From the NCBI RefSeq assembly GCF_035046505.1, contig NC_089822.1:267417024-267481023 (forward strand): 64,000 nucleotides of DNA, written 5' to 3'. Source of the stretch: Tiliqua scincoides (lineage: Eukaryota > Chordata > Lepidosauria > Squamata > Scincidae). Below, piece by piece: positions 21,219-31,869 of this stretch; the stretch's first letter is position 1; the number at the start of each line of letters is the position of its first letter. A program made the position numbers and the translations under genes. The notes under the pieces are model-generated. The model had not been told where the DNA came from. It saw only the letters and a list, made by a program, of their open reading frames with translations, and did no database searches.

Positions 21219-21955
21219 CTGCAGGAAGGAGGAGAGACACTTGGTAAGAGCCCAGGGGAAAACAAAGCCCCTCCAGACTTACACATGTGGGTTTCATTCC
21301 CTTTGTCCCAACCTATATCCTGCCTCAGCTCAGGCAGCCCAATCCTAACTAAATCCCCATGTGGCAATGCAGTAACATTGGCCCAGCTTCTGCTGTATGC
21401 TGCAGAGCATTTTTGGCCACTCAAGGCATCCTCAGGGAAAGGAAACATTTGTTCCCTTGCCCCACATACACCCCCAGCAGCTGCCATGGGTCTAAATGAA
21501 CATGCACCAATTAGAGTGCAGGTTCAAGTCCACGTTGACCCAGGAATGCAGATCAGGCTCAGGAAGAGGGTCAGGATTCGGAGTGTGTCGCTGTTGCTGA
21601 ACGCACCCCCTTCCCAGGCCTGATCTGCCCTCCTCCCCACCCCCATCACTGCTGTCTTTCATGACAAAAAAGAGGCATGGAGGATGCAGAATGGCAGTGA
21701 GATCAGGAGGCAGCTGCGAGTGGAAACATCCCTTCCACACTGTGGGTCACACTGCCCTCTGATGCACCCAGCAGCTGTCCCTGGTGGCAGCAGTACTCAG
21801 AGAAGGGATGCCTGGCAGAGAAAAGGATCAAGGAACCTGTTCTGGAGATGCTGAAGAGGTGCTGAACTCCCTGAAGGGAGACGCAGAGACAGAGCCGAGG
21901 TTGACCCAGAAGGGGTGTTCCAAGTTTGGGCAAAAAAAGGCACCTCCGTCCTTAC
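21219..21955 (-). other. intron 2 of the minus-strand gene
   Basis: Bounded by donor GTAAGG at 21955 and acceptor CTGCAG at 21219. The edge of the segmental duplication (about 21498) falls inside it. The open frames it contains have no domain. Confidence 0.75.
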
Positions 21956-22034
21956 CCAAGAGGCTCTGCTCCCTTTCTTCTTGCCTGGGGTCAGATGGAT
22001 TCTGGACTGCAGAGGAGGAACTCTCAGCTGCCAC
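21956..22034 (-). CDS. SCAN-like zinc-finger gene, exon 2 (linker exon)
   Basis: 79 bases encoding VAAESSSSAVQ, then NPSDPRQEEREQSLLG. The acceptor is TGCTCCTGCAG just upstream and the donor is GTAAGG. It enters in phase 0 after CAG of exon 1 and leaves in phase 1. The same exon occurs at 48795-48876 and in broken form at 38832-38916. It is a short Ser- and Glu-rich linker, in the place where related reptile genes have a SCAN-to-finger linker. No KRAB motif is present. Confidence 0.85.
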
Positions 22035-22129
22035 CTGCAGGAGCAGAGAGGGGCTGTTTCAGGATAGAGCAGGATGTCTGAAGGGCTTGCAGGGGGAGGG
22101 CTACATGAAATAGGACAATTCTACTCAAT

Positions 22130-22690
22130 GGCATACAAATGGGGGTCCGGGGCGTGCTGCAGGTCCTGGGTGCCATGCTGCAGGGGGGGGTGACAGCACT
22201 AGTGGCCAAGGTCACTAAAATCACGGTTAGGAGGAGTAATACCATCATGTATGTATCATTCAATCTTTAATTTACAACAAAATGCAATGAAGCCAATGCA
22301 AGTGAAATATCTCCATTCTCTCAAAAGGTAGGACCAAAACACCAGGGAAGAAAAATACTGTCCTATGGAACCAAAAGGAAGTTTCCTTAGCTCAAAATAG
22401 GTCAATGAGACTCATTACTCAAAGAGCCAATGAGATGTTATTATAACACAGCATGGAACCAATGAGGTGTTGATAAAGTGACACCCGTGGGGGGGGGCGG
22501 ATATCACCTTTAGTGACCAAAATCGTGGTTTTTAGGAATACAATCATGTTATATACCATTTGATGTGTAATTACAGCAGAATGCAATGACAGGAACTGCA
22601 CTGAGGTATCTGTGTTCTATCAAAACCTATTCAGTTGTGTGACTCATCAAGTTGGCCACTGATTTTTTTGGGTAACCAGTATTGTTCTAT
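22130..22690 (+). repeat. repeat X-like units, two in tandem
   Basis: Two related units, each with a G-run (GCAGGGGGGGGTGACAGCAC and GTGGGGGGGGGCGGATATCA), then GACCAAAATCG or GGTCACTAAAATCACGG, and AATGCAATGA. The words CAATGAGATGTTATTAT also occur at about 44108, marking the same subfamily. Confidence 0.55.
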
Positions 22691-22837
22691 AGTATGAATG
22701 AATGAATGAATGGTGACACCATGAGTAACCAGACCAGGTGATGTCAACCCTATGGCTGCCACTGGTGCGGGGCAGGCCTTGGGGCAATTTGACCAATTTG
22801 GCCCTACTCCTGAAGGGGCCCAGTAGCTGACAGTCCA

Positions 22838-22990
22838 TAAGAACATGAGAGCCCAGCTGGATCAGGCCAAGGCCCATCTAGGTCACCTTCCTGTATCTCC
22901 CAGTGGCACCACCTCTGAGGTAGCCTACCTCTAAAGCCAGGAGCTTGCACATACCTACCATGACTTGTAACCTGTCCAGCATTGAATCTA
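22838..22990 (-). mobile_element. CR1 3' end, diverged
   Basis: ATAAGAACATGAGAGCCCAG, GGATCAGGCCAAGGCCCATC and CTTCCTGTATCTCCCAGTGG mark an antisense CR1 tail and 3' UTR. Confidence 0.85.
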
Positions 22991-23124
22991 TGATGCTCAA
23001 GTGTCACAAGGACAATGCAACAAATAGAACATGGCTGCTCAATGGTGGCATCTGAATCCAGCTGGAACAGTAGATTTGTTGTGTTATGACCATTGCCCCA
23101 ATTTAAGCCAATTAGACCACTTGC

Positions 23125-23395
23125 CCCCAATTGGACCCCACACCTCAGGGTCTCTCAAGGGGCCCCGCCAGAGTAACCTACTCTAATCTTGTCAATACAC
23201 CCAACTATACAATGCAATGGACACATAACACCACACATTGCAGGTTTTATAGAGGGTTAGCAACAATTTTCGGAATCCTGAAAAACAAAAGTCTATACAA
23301 AATTTTATTTATTTCTCAAAGATTCTACAGACCTGGGCTGTGAAAAATCATTTCTAATTGGGCCCCACAGCTCCTAAGGCTGGTCCTGCACAAGT
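23125..23395 (-). mobile_element. possible non-autonomous DNA transposon
   Basis: On the minus strand it starts CAGGACCAGCCTTAGGAGC and GTGGGGCCCAATTAGAAATG. The words resemble the end at 63898-63960 (CAGGGCCAGCTTTTAGGC, TTGGGCCCC). The opposite terminus was not identified with certainty. Confidence 0.35.
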
Positions 23396-23511
23396 ATTTT
23401 CATCCAATCCTTTTCTTTTCATAGTCAGCATCCAACACCGACTATGAGCAACACCAGCACATCCCAAATAACCACTGCGGCTCAGTTCAATGAGCAAGGG
23501 AAACAGCTCAC

Positions 23512-23952
23512 CTGCGTTCCACGTCTCAAGGACTCCTGCTGCCTCCACAAGAGAGCTTCGACCAGCGCCTCTGCCTTGGACAAGGTCTGCGGGCCACATT
23601 CCCCAAGCCAAGTCCGCAACTCCAGTGGGAGGACAGCAAGGGTCAGCTGTGTTGTGTGCTTCTTGGCCCACTCTTCCTTGGGACCCCTGCAGGTTTTTGT
23701 CTGTTCCTCGTAGGAGGCCAACAAGACTTTAGCCTCACAGCTGATTGCAGCCTCTTCCAGCACCTCCTGGGACCTCACTCTCTCCAGGAACTCCTGCCAT
23801 CTCTCTGCCCATCCTGCAACAGGGTCCTCTCTCACTTCTACAGACTGTGGAGGGGATTCGCTGATACCCCTGGGCTGCGGGGCATGAGATGCATCTCCAG
23901 TTCGTACTGGTCTCTTCTTCAGTGGGAGGACTGTGGGGTTTTTCTTCTCCAT
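23512..23952 (-). CDS. SCAN-like zinc-finger gene, exon 1 (start and half SCAN)
   Basis: 147 codons from ATG at 23952 to CAG before donor GTGAGC. An upstream acceptor (TTTCTTTCTAG at about 23992) suggests a non-coding exon further out. Residues 48-96 (GWAERWQEFLERVRSQEV, KVLLASYEEQTKTCRGPKEEW) match the region that precedes SCAN in reptile zinc-finger proteins. Residues 98-140 (HTTQLTLAVLPLELRTWLGECG, SKAEALVEALLWRQQE) match only the C-terminal helices of SCAN. The middle of a normal SCAN, with the CYQE.xGP and LCxxWL helices, is absent. SCAN normally mediates dimerisation between zinc-finger proteins; this shortened form may not. The sister exon at 47233-47673 has the same gap, so it is ancestral. 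Confidence 0.85.
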
Positions 23953-24142
23953 GGAACACCTCACAAAAGTAACACCAAGGTGCAGAAAGCCCTAGAAAGA
24001 AACAAAGGGTGGTCAAGGTTGCCACGTTGAGTCCTGTTAGGGAAAAAGCAGCAGGAAGTGGCCAGTGGGAAGTGAAGGGGGTCAGCAGCCTCTCCTACAG
24101 GATCCTCTTACAGGATCACCTGCATCCACACCAAAGCCAAGG

Positions 24143-26498
24143 TGATGCAAGCTGGTAAAAGCCAAGCACAAACTTATGCTGACAGACCAAGTGTTCAATG
24201 AATGAATCAGTTTAGAACAAAATGTTATGCTTATATGGATTAAAAAATAGAAAATTATGTCTAGCAATGCTTAAACATATGAACTCCATTTCACCCCCCT
24301 CTGAAGAAGTTTAAAACAGCAGGCTGAAGGCAAGAGCCATAAATCAGGGGATGTTTTATTGCTAAGCAATAAAAACATCAGCAAAAGAGTCTGGAATTTA
24401 CCAAGCTATCAGGCTAATTGTCCGAGTGATGGATGAAGCTAGGCTGAACAGAGTAGGTTTGTTTTCAAATGCTCCCTTTTGCTTAAAATTATGAAGAACA
24501 CAAGGTTGCTACAAAGCACTCTAAGTTATCTCAAGCCTTTGAATAGAAAAAACACTTTTTCCTTTTTAAAGAAAACCAAATTCCTTCAAGCTTTTCAGAA
24601 GAACAGTGTCAGATGCATATGGGGAACTGTTTAGAATTATGTTGACCAAATGTCAATGAAAGCAAATGTTATGTTATGAGTGAATTAGTTAAATTTATAT
24701 GTTATGTTTAGCATGTTCACAAGCACATTTGCTTAGCAGATATAGGGAAAATGTATGTTTGAGTTTAAATCCATTTTGCTCTCTTTGCCTGGAAAAGTCT
24801 GCAACTGCAAACGGCAGGCAATAAATCAGCAAAGGAATGTCTCTAACAAGCTTGCGGAGAGACTTCCTTTGAAGCCACAGTCTGCTGATAAGGAAGCTAG
24901 GGTGTAACTCACTCCCTTTTGCTTGTTGCTAGAGTGCATCCAGCCATGGCCCCAGCCTGCATGTCAGACTAAAACAAAGAAGCTAGGAGCTTTAAGCTTC
25001 CTTGCAGAAAAAAGGGGGGGAAAACAGTTTTGCCATTTCTATATTCAGAAAGACAGTGTTATAAATACCAAAGAGAAAGGGCTTTTGAATTCTAAGCAAT
25101 CTTTATTTAGGCTTCTCTTTAAATCAAAAGGAATCTTGTATATGCATCTTACCAAAGCAACACCATGGTGTGTGACTGCATTTAGGAAAATGTTACAGGT
25201 TCTGCTACTGACAGGCTACTGTGAAAAGTCTAATGAGAAGTACCTAGAGTTGTAAATTAACAGAAGGAGATATCTGGAAGCTGCTAAAGCCACACACCAA
25301 AGGTTAATAGAAATGCCAAAGAAAAGCTAGCATGTAGGTTAATAGTTGTAGAGTAGAATTAACAATATAAATGAAAGAGTGAATCTTAGCTGTTAAAATA
25401 GTTCTGTTAAAAATAGTTAGATCAAAATGCACAGAGAGAGGAAAACTATTGAGGAGAGCTTGAAGGCACAAGTTGAAAGTTATAATTCAGATACAACCTT
25501 GACAGAAGTAATCTGTCAAGCAGGCAGATATGGACCTTGAACAAGCAGATGCCTGAAGTAAATTCATTAGGAAGACTCTAGAGAAGTTACAGTTTACAGA
25601 TAAGACCTTTAGCATAAAGCAAAGGCATACCAAGACTATATCATGCCTGTCAACCAGATAAGGAACACCATACAGAGAATTAGGGAGTGATCAGACAATT
25701 TATGACTTTCCCCTGGCGCCAAGGAGCAGATAGTTGGGTTCAGAAGAAGTTTAATGTAAAGGACAGTCTATCTTGTTTGACAGACAGATATAGTGCTTGG
25801 TAGATACAAAACACCTACAAATCAGCTGGACAAGAACAGATAAGCAAGAGGATCTGGAAAATATCATTAGAAGCCCTAATTAACAAAGACATTCCAAAGA
25901 AAGTCTGTCTGAACTCTAAGTTAACAGAAAGCAGGATTTAACAAAGAGAAAGTCTCTTGAAAATCCTTGTTTGCAGGAAGAATTCAGTTTGTTTTGTATT
26001 GAATTGAGTTAATATACATACTGAGAATGATAGAAAACCAAAGGTTTAGTTTATAGAGAATCTACATTGTTTGATAAAGAGAATTCAAATTAGACCTGTA
26101 ATAAATGGGTAAACAATGCCATCTAGTGGTTGTTGGAAACCATGTTGTAACCTGAGACTAACCAATCAGATGCTTGCAAACTGTAACCAATCCCAAGAGA
26201 GGCTCCATTTCTGATGTCATGAACCCCCTAGCCAATGACAGTGAGATTTTGCAAACAAAGGAGCCAGAATCCTATATAAGCCAAGGGTTCACATTGGAAT
26301 ATTGCCTTTTCTCTGGAGACACAGAGAGTTCCCACCTAGCTCCCAGTGCTCTCATCACTTTGGACAAAGAGTCCTTGAGAGGCCCGTTGCTGGCAATGAA
26401 ATAATAGCATGCAGATGATCACCATTCTTGCCTACCGAGTTTGTTTTCAACTTTACTTTTGAAGTTTGTTTTTGAACTTTGCTGCGGACCTCGCAACA
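24143..26498 (+). mobile_element. solo LTR-like fossil, about 2.36 kb
   Basis: It begins TG and ends CA, and AAGG flanks it (24139-24142 and 26499-26502). The sequence on either side joins up as in the related sites at about 34440-34475 and, inverted, 47025-47080, which lack it. A promoter-like stretch with CCAAT words and TATATAAG lies near its right end (26160-26280). No gag, pol or env coding was seen and no second LTR, so it reads as a solo LTR. It is long for an LTR and its family was not determined. It is a fossil within about 190 bases of the first coding exon of the minus-strand gene, with its own promoter-like part facing away from that gene. Confidence 0.7.
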
Positions 26499-26514
26499 AA
26501 GGGAAGGTGGTTTC

Positions 26515-26699
26515 AACAGCCTTCCACATGTTCCTCAGCATGTAATTCATCTATGGAACTCCCTGCCACAGGATGCAGTTATGGCACCTTGCCTAAAGGC
26601 CCTTAGAAGGCTATTGGACAGATTTCAGGAAAAGTTCATCACTGATTACAAGCCATGACTTCAGGTTTTAGAAGAAGACTACCTAAGACTACCTTCTGT
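26515..26699 (+). mobile_element. CR1 3' fragment, left part (split by LINE-A)
   Basis: CTATGGAACTCCCTGCCACAGG through GATTACAAGCCATGACTTCAG is the end of CR1 ORF2 and the start of its 3' UTR. It is interrupted at 26699. Confidence 0.82.
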
Positions 26700-27315
26700 A
26701 CTGCAGTGAGTCATGGACTCTCCTCTCACAGCAGGAGAGGAAACCGAACGCATTCCACATGCGCTGCCTCAGATGCATCCTCGGCATCACCTGGCAGGAC
26801 AAAGTTCCAAACAACACAGTCCTGGAACGTGCTGGAATCCCTAGCATGTATGCACTGCTGAAACAGACACCTGCGTTGGCTCGGTCATGTTGTGAAAATG
26901 GATGATGGCCGGATCCCAAAGGATCTCCTCTATGGAGAACTCATGCAAGGAAAGCGCCCTACAGGTAGACCACAGCTGCGATACAAGGACATCTGCAAGA
27001 GGGATCTGAAGGCCTTAGGAGTGGACCTCAACAGGTGGGAAACCCTGGCCTCTGAGCGGCCCGCTTGGAGACAGGCTGTGCAGCATGGCCTTTCCCAGTT
27101 TGAAGAGACACTTGGCCAACAGACTGAGGCAAAGAGGCAACGAAGGAAGGCCCATAGTCAGGGAGTCAGACCAGGGACACACTACACTTGCTCCCAGTGT
27201 GGAAGGGATTGTCACTCCCAAATCGGCCTTTTTAGCCACACTAGACACTGTGCCAGAACCACCTTTCAGAGCGCGATACCATAGTCTTCCGAGATTGAAG
27301 GTTGCCAACTAAAAA
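26700..27315 (+). mobile_element. LINE-A 3' end, with 9-bp target duplication
   Basis: It encodes the LINE-A C-terminus: a shifted stretch, then 26892-27284 with MDDGRIPKDLLYGELMQGK, GRPQLRYKDICKRDLKALGVD, and a C2H2 knuckle (CSQCGRDCHSQIGLFSHTRHC). The 3' end is GAAGGTTGCCAACTAAAAA. ACCTAAGAC occurs at 26691-26699 and 27316-27324. It is truncated at its 5' side and cannot be autonomous. Confidence 0.92.
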
Positions 27316-27465
27316 ACCTAAGACATACCACATGCAAGGAAGTGCCAACAGGATGCAAGTATCTTGAGTGCCCCCATCCTCCAAGCCACTTGGTGGGCAA
27401 TGTGAGATAGAGGAAGCTGGACCAGATGAGCCCTTGGCCTGCTCCAGGATGACTCTTCTAAGGCT
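27316..27465 (+). mobile_element. CR1 3' fragment, right part
   Basis: It resumes the CR1 3' UTR: GCAAGGAAGTGCCAACAGGATGC, TTGGTGGGCAATGTGAGATA, GGAAGCTGGACCAGATGAGC. Confidence 0.78.
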
Positions 27466-27499
27466 CCCCCCAGAAGGGCATCACTTGCAACACATCTCA

Positions 27500-28590
27500 A
27501 GACAGTCTGCCACTTCCTTACAAGCCCCTCATAGTTCCAAGGCATGGCCTGAAGGGACACAATGCCACAGTCCTGCTGAACATCAACAAGTCTGCATGTG
27601 GGAGTTCAATCTCATGAGAAGAGCCCTGCTGGGTCAGAGCTGTGCTCCACCCAGTCTCCATCCACCCTGCTTTGCACAGTGGCCACCCGAGGCCTCAAAG
27701 GCATTAAAAGCCACCGATGGGGGCAGCTCCCTCTTGCCCAATTGCCCTCCAGCACTGACATGCAGAAGTTTTAGCCCATGATGGGGCTCCTTCTCATTTC
27801 CTACGAGTGCTAAATTTTCTTACAGCCCTTAAGACACAGGCAAAAGTTTTCTCTTTCTTTTTTGTTAGGCCAAGTGATGTCCACCACACCCTTCCTTTTT
27901 TTCATACCACCCTTCAGTAAGATGGCAACCAAATAAAACTAAGTGTTCAACTATTTTATGCCCTCTTGGGAGTTTCCCTTCCATTGCCCAGTTCCTGGGT
28001 TCTGTCCTTCAGGAAAGAAGAAGGTTTCTTTGACTGCAACCAAAGGTCAGAGATATCCTAGAATCCTGCCCCATAGAACCCAACCCCACTGGCTAGCAAG
28101 CAATGTGGAATTGCTGTCCAGTCCACACACTCAAAGTACCCCCCAGAGACTGCTTTGAAGTCCCTTCACTTCAATGTACACCATAAAGGCAGTGCAGATA
28201 TTTCCCCTCTCACTTCTGTGTCTCCCAGGTGGAGCTCACAGGAAGGCCATCTAAGCTTTGAACTCGGAAACAACCATCACCTTTTATCACTGGCCTTGCC
28301 AAGGTGGGGAAAAAGCAGCTTCTCCAGCTACTTGCCTTGCTAGCTGCCTCCTTTCACTCATCCAAACCCCACCAAACTAAGACCACCAGAATGAGCAGGA
28401 TCCAACCACACCCAGACGGATCAGAGGGCATAGCTAAGCCAGTGCCTTTTATCAGCTCAAAGCCTCCCTCCTCTTAATAGAGTAGCAGAAGCCAGCTGTT
28501 TGTCATTTGGGATTTACAAGGCCTCCTGGGAATTGTAGTTCACCTCAGGAAAACACCTGGCCTAAATTGAGGAACCCAACAGCTCTCATA
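27500..28590 (+). repeat. repeat Y, plus-strand copy 1
   Basis: About 1.1 kb shared with 34640-35795 (plus) and, inverted, with 16600-17400, 37590-38720, 44510-45372 plus 46434-46720, and 54930-55725. Landmarks in order are CACTTCCTTACAAGCCCCTC, CTGCTGGGTCAGAGCTGTGC, AGCAAGCAATGTGGAATTGC, GACTGCTTTGAAGTCCCTTC, CTCCTCTTAATAGAGTAGCA and CTCCTGGGAATTGTAGTTCACC. No coding potential is shared among the copies. The class is unknown. Confidence 0.7.
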
Positions 28591-30300
28591 AGGGACTTAT
28601 TGACCCTGACTGGTTGAGGGCCAAGTAAGAGGTGGAGATGGTGTTTGTGGAGCAAAAGGTGTGCCCTGACTGACTCTGCAGGGATCGCTCTTACCATGTC
28701 GGAAACAAAAGGAGTACCATCCTGCCAACCAGATTGTCAGGTACTGCAGTGACGTGTTGATTGGATCCGGGAGGTGAGCACCAGGTCCACCTTCTCCTTC
28801 AAACATTGCTGAAGGCATTCCCGCAGTGGCACTTGAGTGGCCAGTGGCCAGGTAAAGGTCCACTTGATGGTGGCGTGGCATTTGCTGGTGAGAGTCACTG
28901 CTGGGACACCTGGTGCTGCTCTTTCAGGATTAGGACATGTGTCAGGGTCCTGTGAGCTCAGAGCAGACCAGGGTGTGGTGGCCCACATACTCTTCTCCTC
29001 TGTTGTGTGCACACACATGAAGGGGGGCACACCTGCCACTGCTGCCACCTTTCCTGCCCAACCTGATTCAAAGGTGAAGCAGTGCAGTCCCCAAGTGCCC
29101 CTCTCTTCCCCACTGCTGCTCTGGTGTCTCCTACTTCCAAGCGGGGCATGCTGGGGGCAGAAGGTTCTTCCACTCCCAGCCTGTCTTGAAGAGGCAGCTG
29201 GCCAGGACAAGGGGGTGGCAGGGGGCATTGCAAAAGTGGCACCCCCTCTGTTCTGCCCCAGCCTCGTTGCCTCCTCACTGTGGCAGTGTACAAAAAGCAG
29301 AGTTGCTGCTGCTTGCCAATCTCCTTCTCTCTCAGCAAGCAGGAAGCAGCTCAAAGAACACCGTGAAGTGGCTGGGGAGGTGGTGAGCTGAGGCCGGGTG
29401 CAGGCCTCTTGCCAATTGCCATTCCCCACACCCTGCTGCTCCAAGCAGCCACCTAACCAGGCTCCGTGGCAGCTGGGCTGGCCCTACATGAGCTGGGGTG
29501 GGAACCCAGTGTGTTGATTCTCCAGGCTTTCCGCTGAAGACTCGTATGATCAGTGCATGGGACAGCATGCCGTGTGGAACAGTGATCTGACCATGCAAGG
29601 CCTCTTCCTGGGTTCACTGGTTGTTACAATCACTGGTGCAGAGGGAGCCTCTTCAGTTGGGGCTTCAGGTGCTATCAGAATGACTAGCAGGAGGTCATAG
29701 GGTGGTTTAGGAATCAGCTCACCCGGCCCAGCCTTGTTGGGGAATGGGATCCCTTCTCCCCACGAGCCTTGAGCCTTCCCTGTCAACTTCAAAAACTGAT
29801 GGTGTGTCTAGACAGTGCTGTGCCTGGTCAGTGCCATGGAAAGGCTGAAAATGGCTGGGCTAGCTGGACCACTGGACACTCTGCTGCTCTCTTCCACGCT
29901 CTTCTTCCACTCCAACACCCACTTCCTTTTCCAACCCCGGAAGCAGGAACAGCAGTGGAGGGGCTGAGTGGACAGAGGGAAGCCCCTCCAGTCTGCCCTT
30001 GAGGTGATGGCCTCGTGGATGGGCCAGCCCTGGCAGGGGCTCAGAGGCAGGGCTGTGAATCCAGGATTCCCCCATTCAAACTTCTCTGCAGCCCTGAGGT
30101 CATGAGGTGGCCTCAGACAACCCCCTCCCCAACATTTGCTTTTGAGGTGCAATTCCAGGGGGATATTCCTCGCTGCAACCAGGATGACACACACCAAGCA
30201 CTTTGCAACAGGGTGTTGTACCAACGCTAAAGATTCCTATTGGGTGTCGGCAACACAACAGTAGCCCAATATAAAAATTGGGGAGGGGCATCCTTGATGC
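28591..30300. other. no gene seen; shared low-copy repeat words
   Basis: Long open frames exist (28737-29444 minus, 28837-29391 plus) but show no recognisable domain. Words such as GGGGCACACCTG and GGGCCAGCCCTGGCAGGGG recur at 35950-36075, and AGGTCCACCCTCTCCTTC-like words recur near 44465, so much of this is repeat-derived. Confidence 0.45.
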
Positions 30301-30960
30301 TCTAACCCAGGGCTGCTCAAACCCAGGCTGGAGGGCCACTTCCGGCCCACAGGAGGTTCCTATCCGGCCCCCAGAGGTCCTTTGTCTCCAGTGGGCACTC
30401 GGCCTGCAAAATACCCACCAGGGCCCGCGCAAGCTCCTGGCATGGCTTTCCCTCACTGCCCTGACCTCTGCATCTGCCAAGCTCAACCGGCAGCAAACGA
30501 AAGCCAGCCCAGCATGTGCGCAGGGCCTTCCATAGTCGTAAAGTAATACAGGCCTTGTGTCACCTTTCTGCTATAAAACCCTTGTGCGAGTGCACACTGG
30601 GCCAGTCTTTCCTTGCTAGGCTCCCCAGCAACACATGCGCGGAGCCTGAGGCAGGAGGGCACGACCGGGCTGCAGAGCATGACCAGAGAGCGCCTGGGGA
30701 GGGGGGGAGGCAGGGCAAGCAGGCACACGCTTTACTGCAACCCAGCGGCACCAGCAGCGCCCCCAGGGCACAAGGGAGAGTGGGCAAGCGAGCAGAGCAA
30801 CCACAAAGCAGCACCAGCACCAGCAGCCACCCCCACCCCCACCCCCACCTGTCTGCCTCCCTCCCGACTTCAGAGGCTGCACCTTCAGCCTCTCCTCTCC
30901 CTGGAGTCTCTGCTCCTTTTTTCTGCTGCCTGCCCCAAGCATGTGCCTAATGTTAGCTCT
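30301..30960. other. no gene seen; possible hAT-like end at left
   Basis: CAGGGCTGCTCAAACCCAGG at about 30308 resembles a hAT-type terminus. Beyond it the sequence is GC-rich with a (CCCCCA)n run near 30828-30850. Open frames show no domain. Confidence 0.3.
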
Positions 30961-31420
30961 CTGCCCAGGCAGAGCCAGAGACAAACCTAACTAGTTGGTT
31001 CATGGAAAGTTGCAGGCAGCTGAGTCACACTGCGTCAGCAGAATTACTCTGCACCTGAGCCTGCCACACACTAGTTAACAGAGCAGAATCTGATTGGGTG
31101 CTCAGACTACTTAAACCCCAGTCTGCAGCTCCACCAGGACAGTAGGTGTTGAACTGTGATACTGTTGCCGGAGACTTTGACGAACTGATAACTGTCTGTG
31201 TATATGCTGTGAAAGACCTTGGACTGACTGACTGTGATTTGTGGATACTGATTTGGATAAGGTAAAACTGGACTGCTGTACTCTACGTGTATGACCTGGA
31301 CTGTATTTTGACTACTCTTTGTGTGAACCCCCTTGCTCTAATATACAACAGCTAATTCAAGGACTCTGCTGTGTCTGCTGGTCTTTGTGCACCCTGCTCT
31401 ACCCTGGGAATTCACAACCA
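30961..31420 (+). mobile_element. LTR-like fossil fragment, uncertain
   Basis: A promoter-like stretch (GATTGGGTGCTCAGACTACTT) is followed by a T-rich, GACTGACTG-bearing region of the sort seen downstream of LTR promoters. Ends and family could not be fixed. Treated as an old, incomplete fossil. Confidence 0.3.
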
Positions 31421-31832
31421 CTGCAGTAGTATGATGAAGAGCAGGTGGTGGGGCTTGGACCCAGTCGACATGCCGGATTCTAGCCTCTGTTCCCAAGCAG
31501 CATGGAGGGGGCAAATCTCTCTCTATATACATACATGGCACATTCACATATAAATTGCCAGCCTTCAGAGCATTAAGAAATTGATGAGGACTATCAGTTA
31601 ATCCCAGACTAGTAATAAGGGAGACACCACCTAAGCCAGGCAATGACATCTGACAGCTCCACTTATGGAATCCCAAACTTGAAAGTGTACCACAAGTGAT
31701 GTCATCAAGCAAAATAAAACAAATAATTATAAATAATTAAAGAAAAACAAATAATTAAATAAGGGGAAGCCAGCCCTGTTCCACCAAGTGAATTTTCTCT
31801 GCAGCCTGCCAGCAAGAACACCCCCCCCCACA

Positions 31833-31850
31833 CACACACACACACACACA
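31833..31850. repeat. (CA)n microsatellite
   Basis: Nine or so CA units following a C-run. Confidence 0.9.
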
Positions 31851-31869
31851 AATATCAATGAGATTTTCT

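Larger units (their letters stand above)
22035..23511 (-). other. intron 1 of the minus-strand gene, repeat-filled
   Basis: It holds two repeat-X-like units, an antisense CR1 3' end and a DNA-transposon-like stretch, listed separately. It is longer than intron 1 of the plus-strand sister (47674-48794). Confidence 0.75.

Noticed and set aside
21956-22034. KRAB box in the linker exon
   Set aside because: The exon encodes a Ser/Glu-rich linker. None of the KRAB hallmarks (such as VTFEDVAV or EEW) is present in this exon, the introns or the sister loci.
24923-25255. 110-codon ORF as a gene
   Set aside because: It lies inside the solo LTR-like fossil, is AT-rich and has no recognisable domain.
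28737-29444. 235-codon minus-strand ORF as a host gene
   Set aside because: An equally long frame is open on the other strand, there is no domain or splice structure, and parts recur as repeat words elsewhere.
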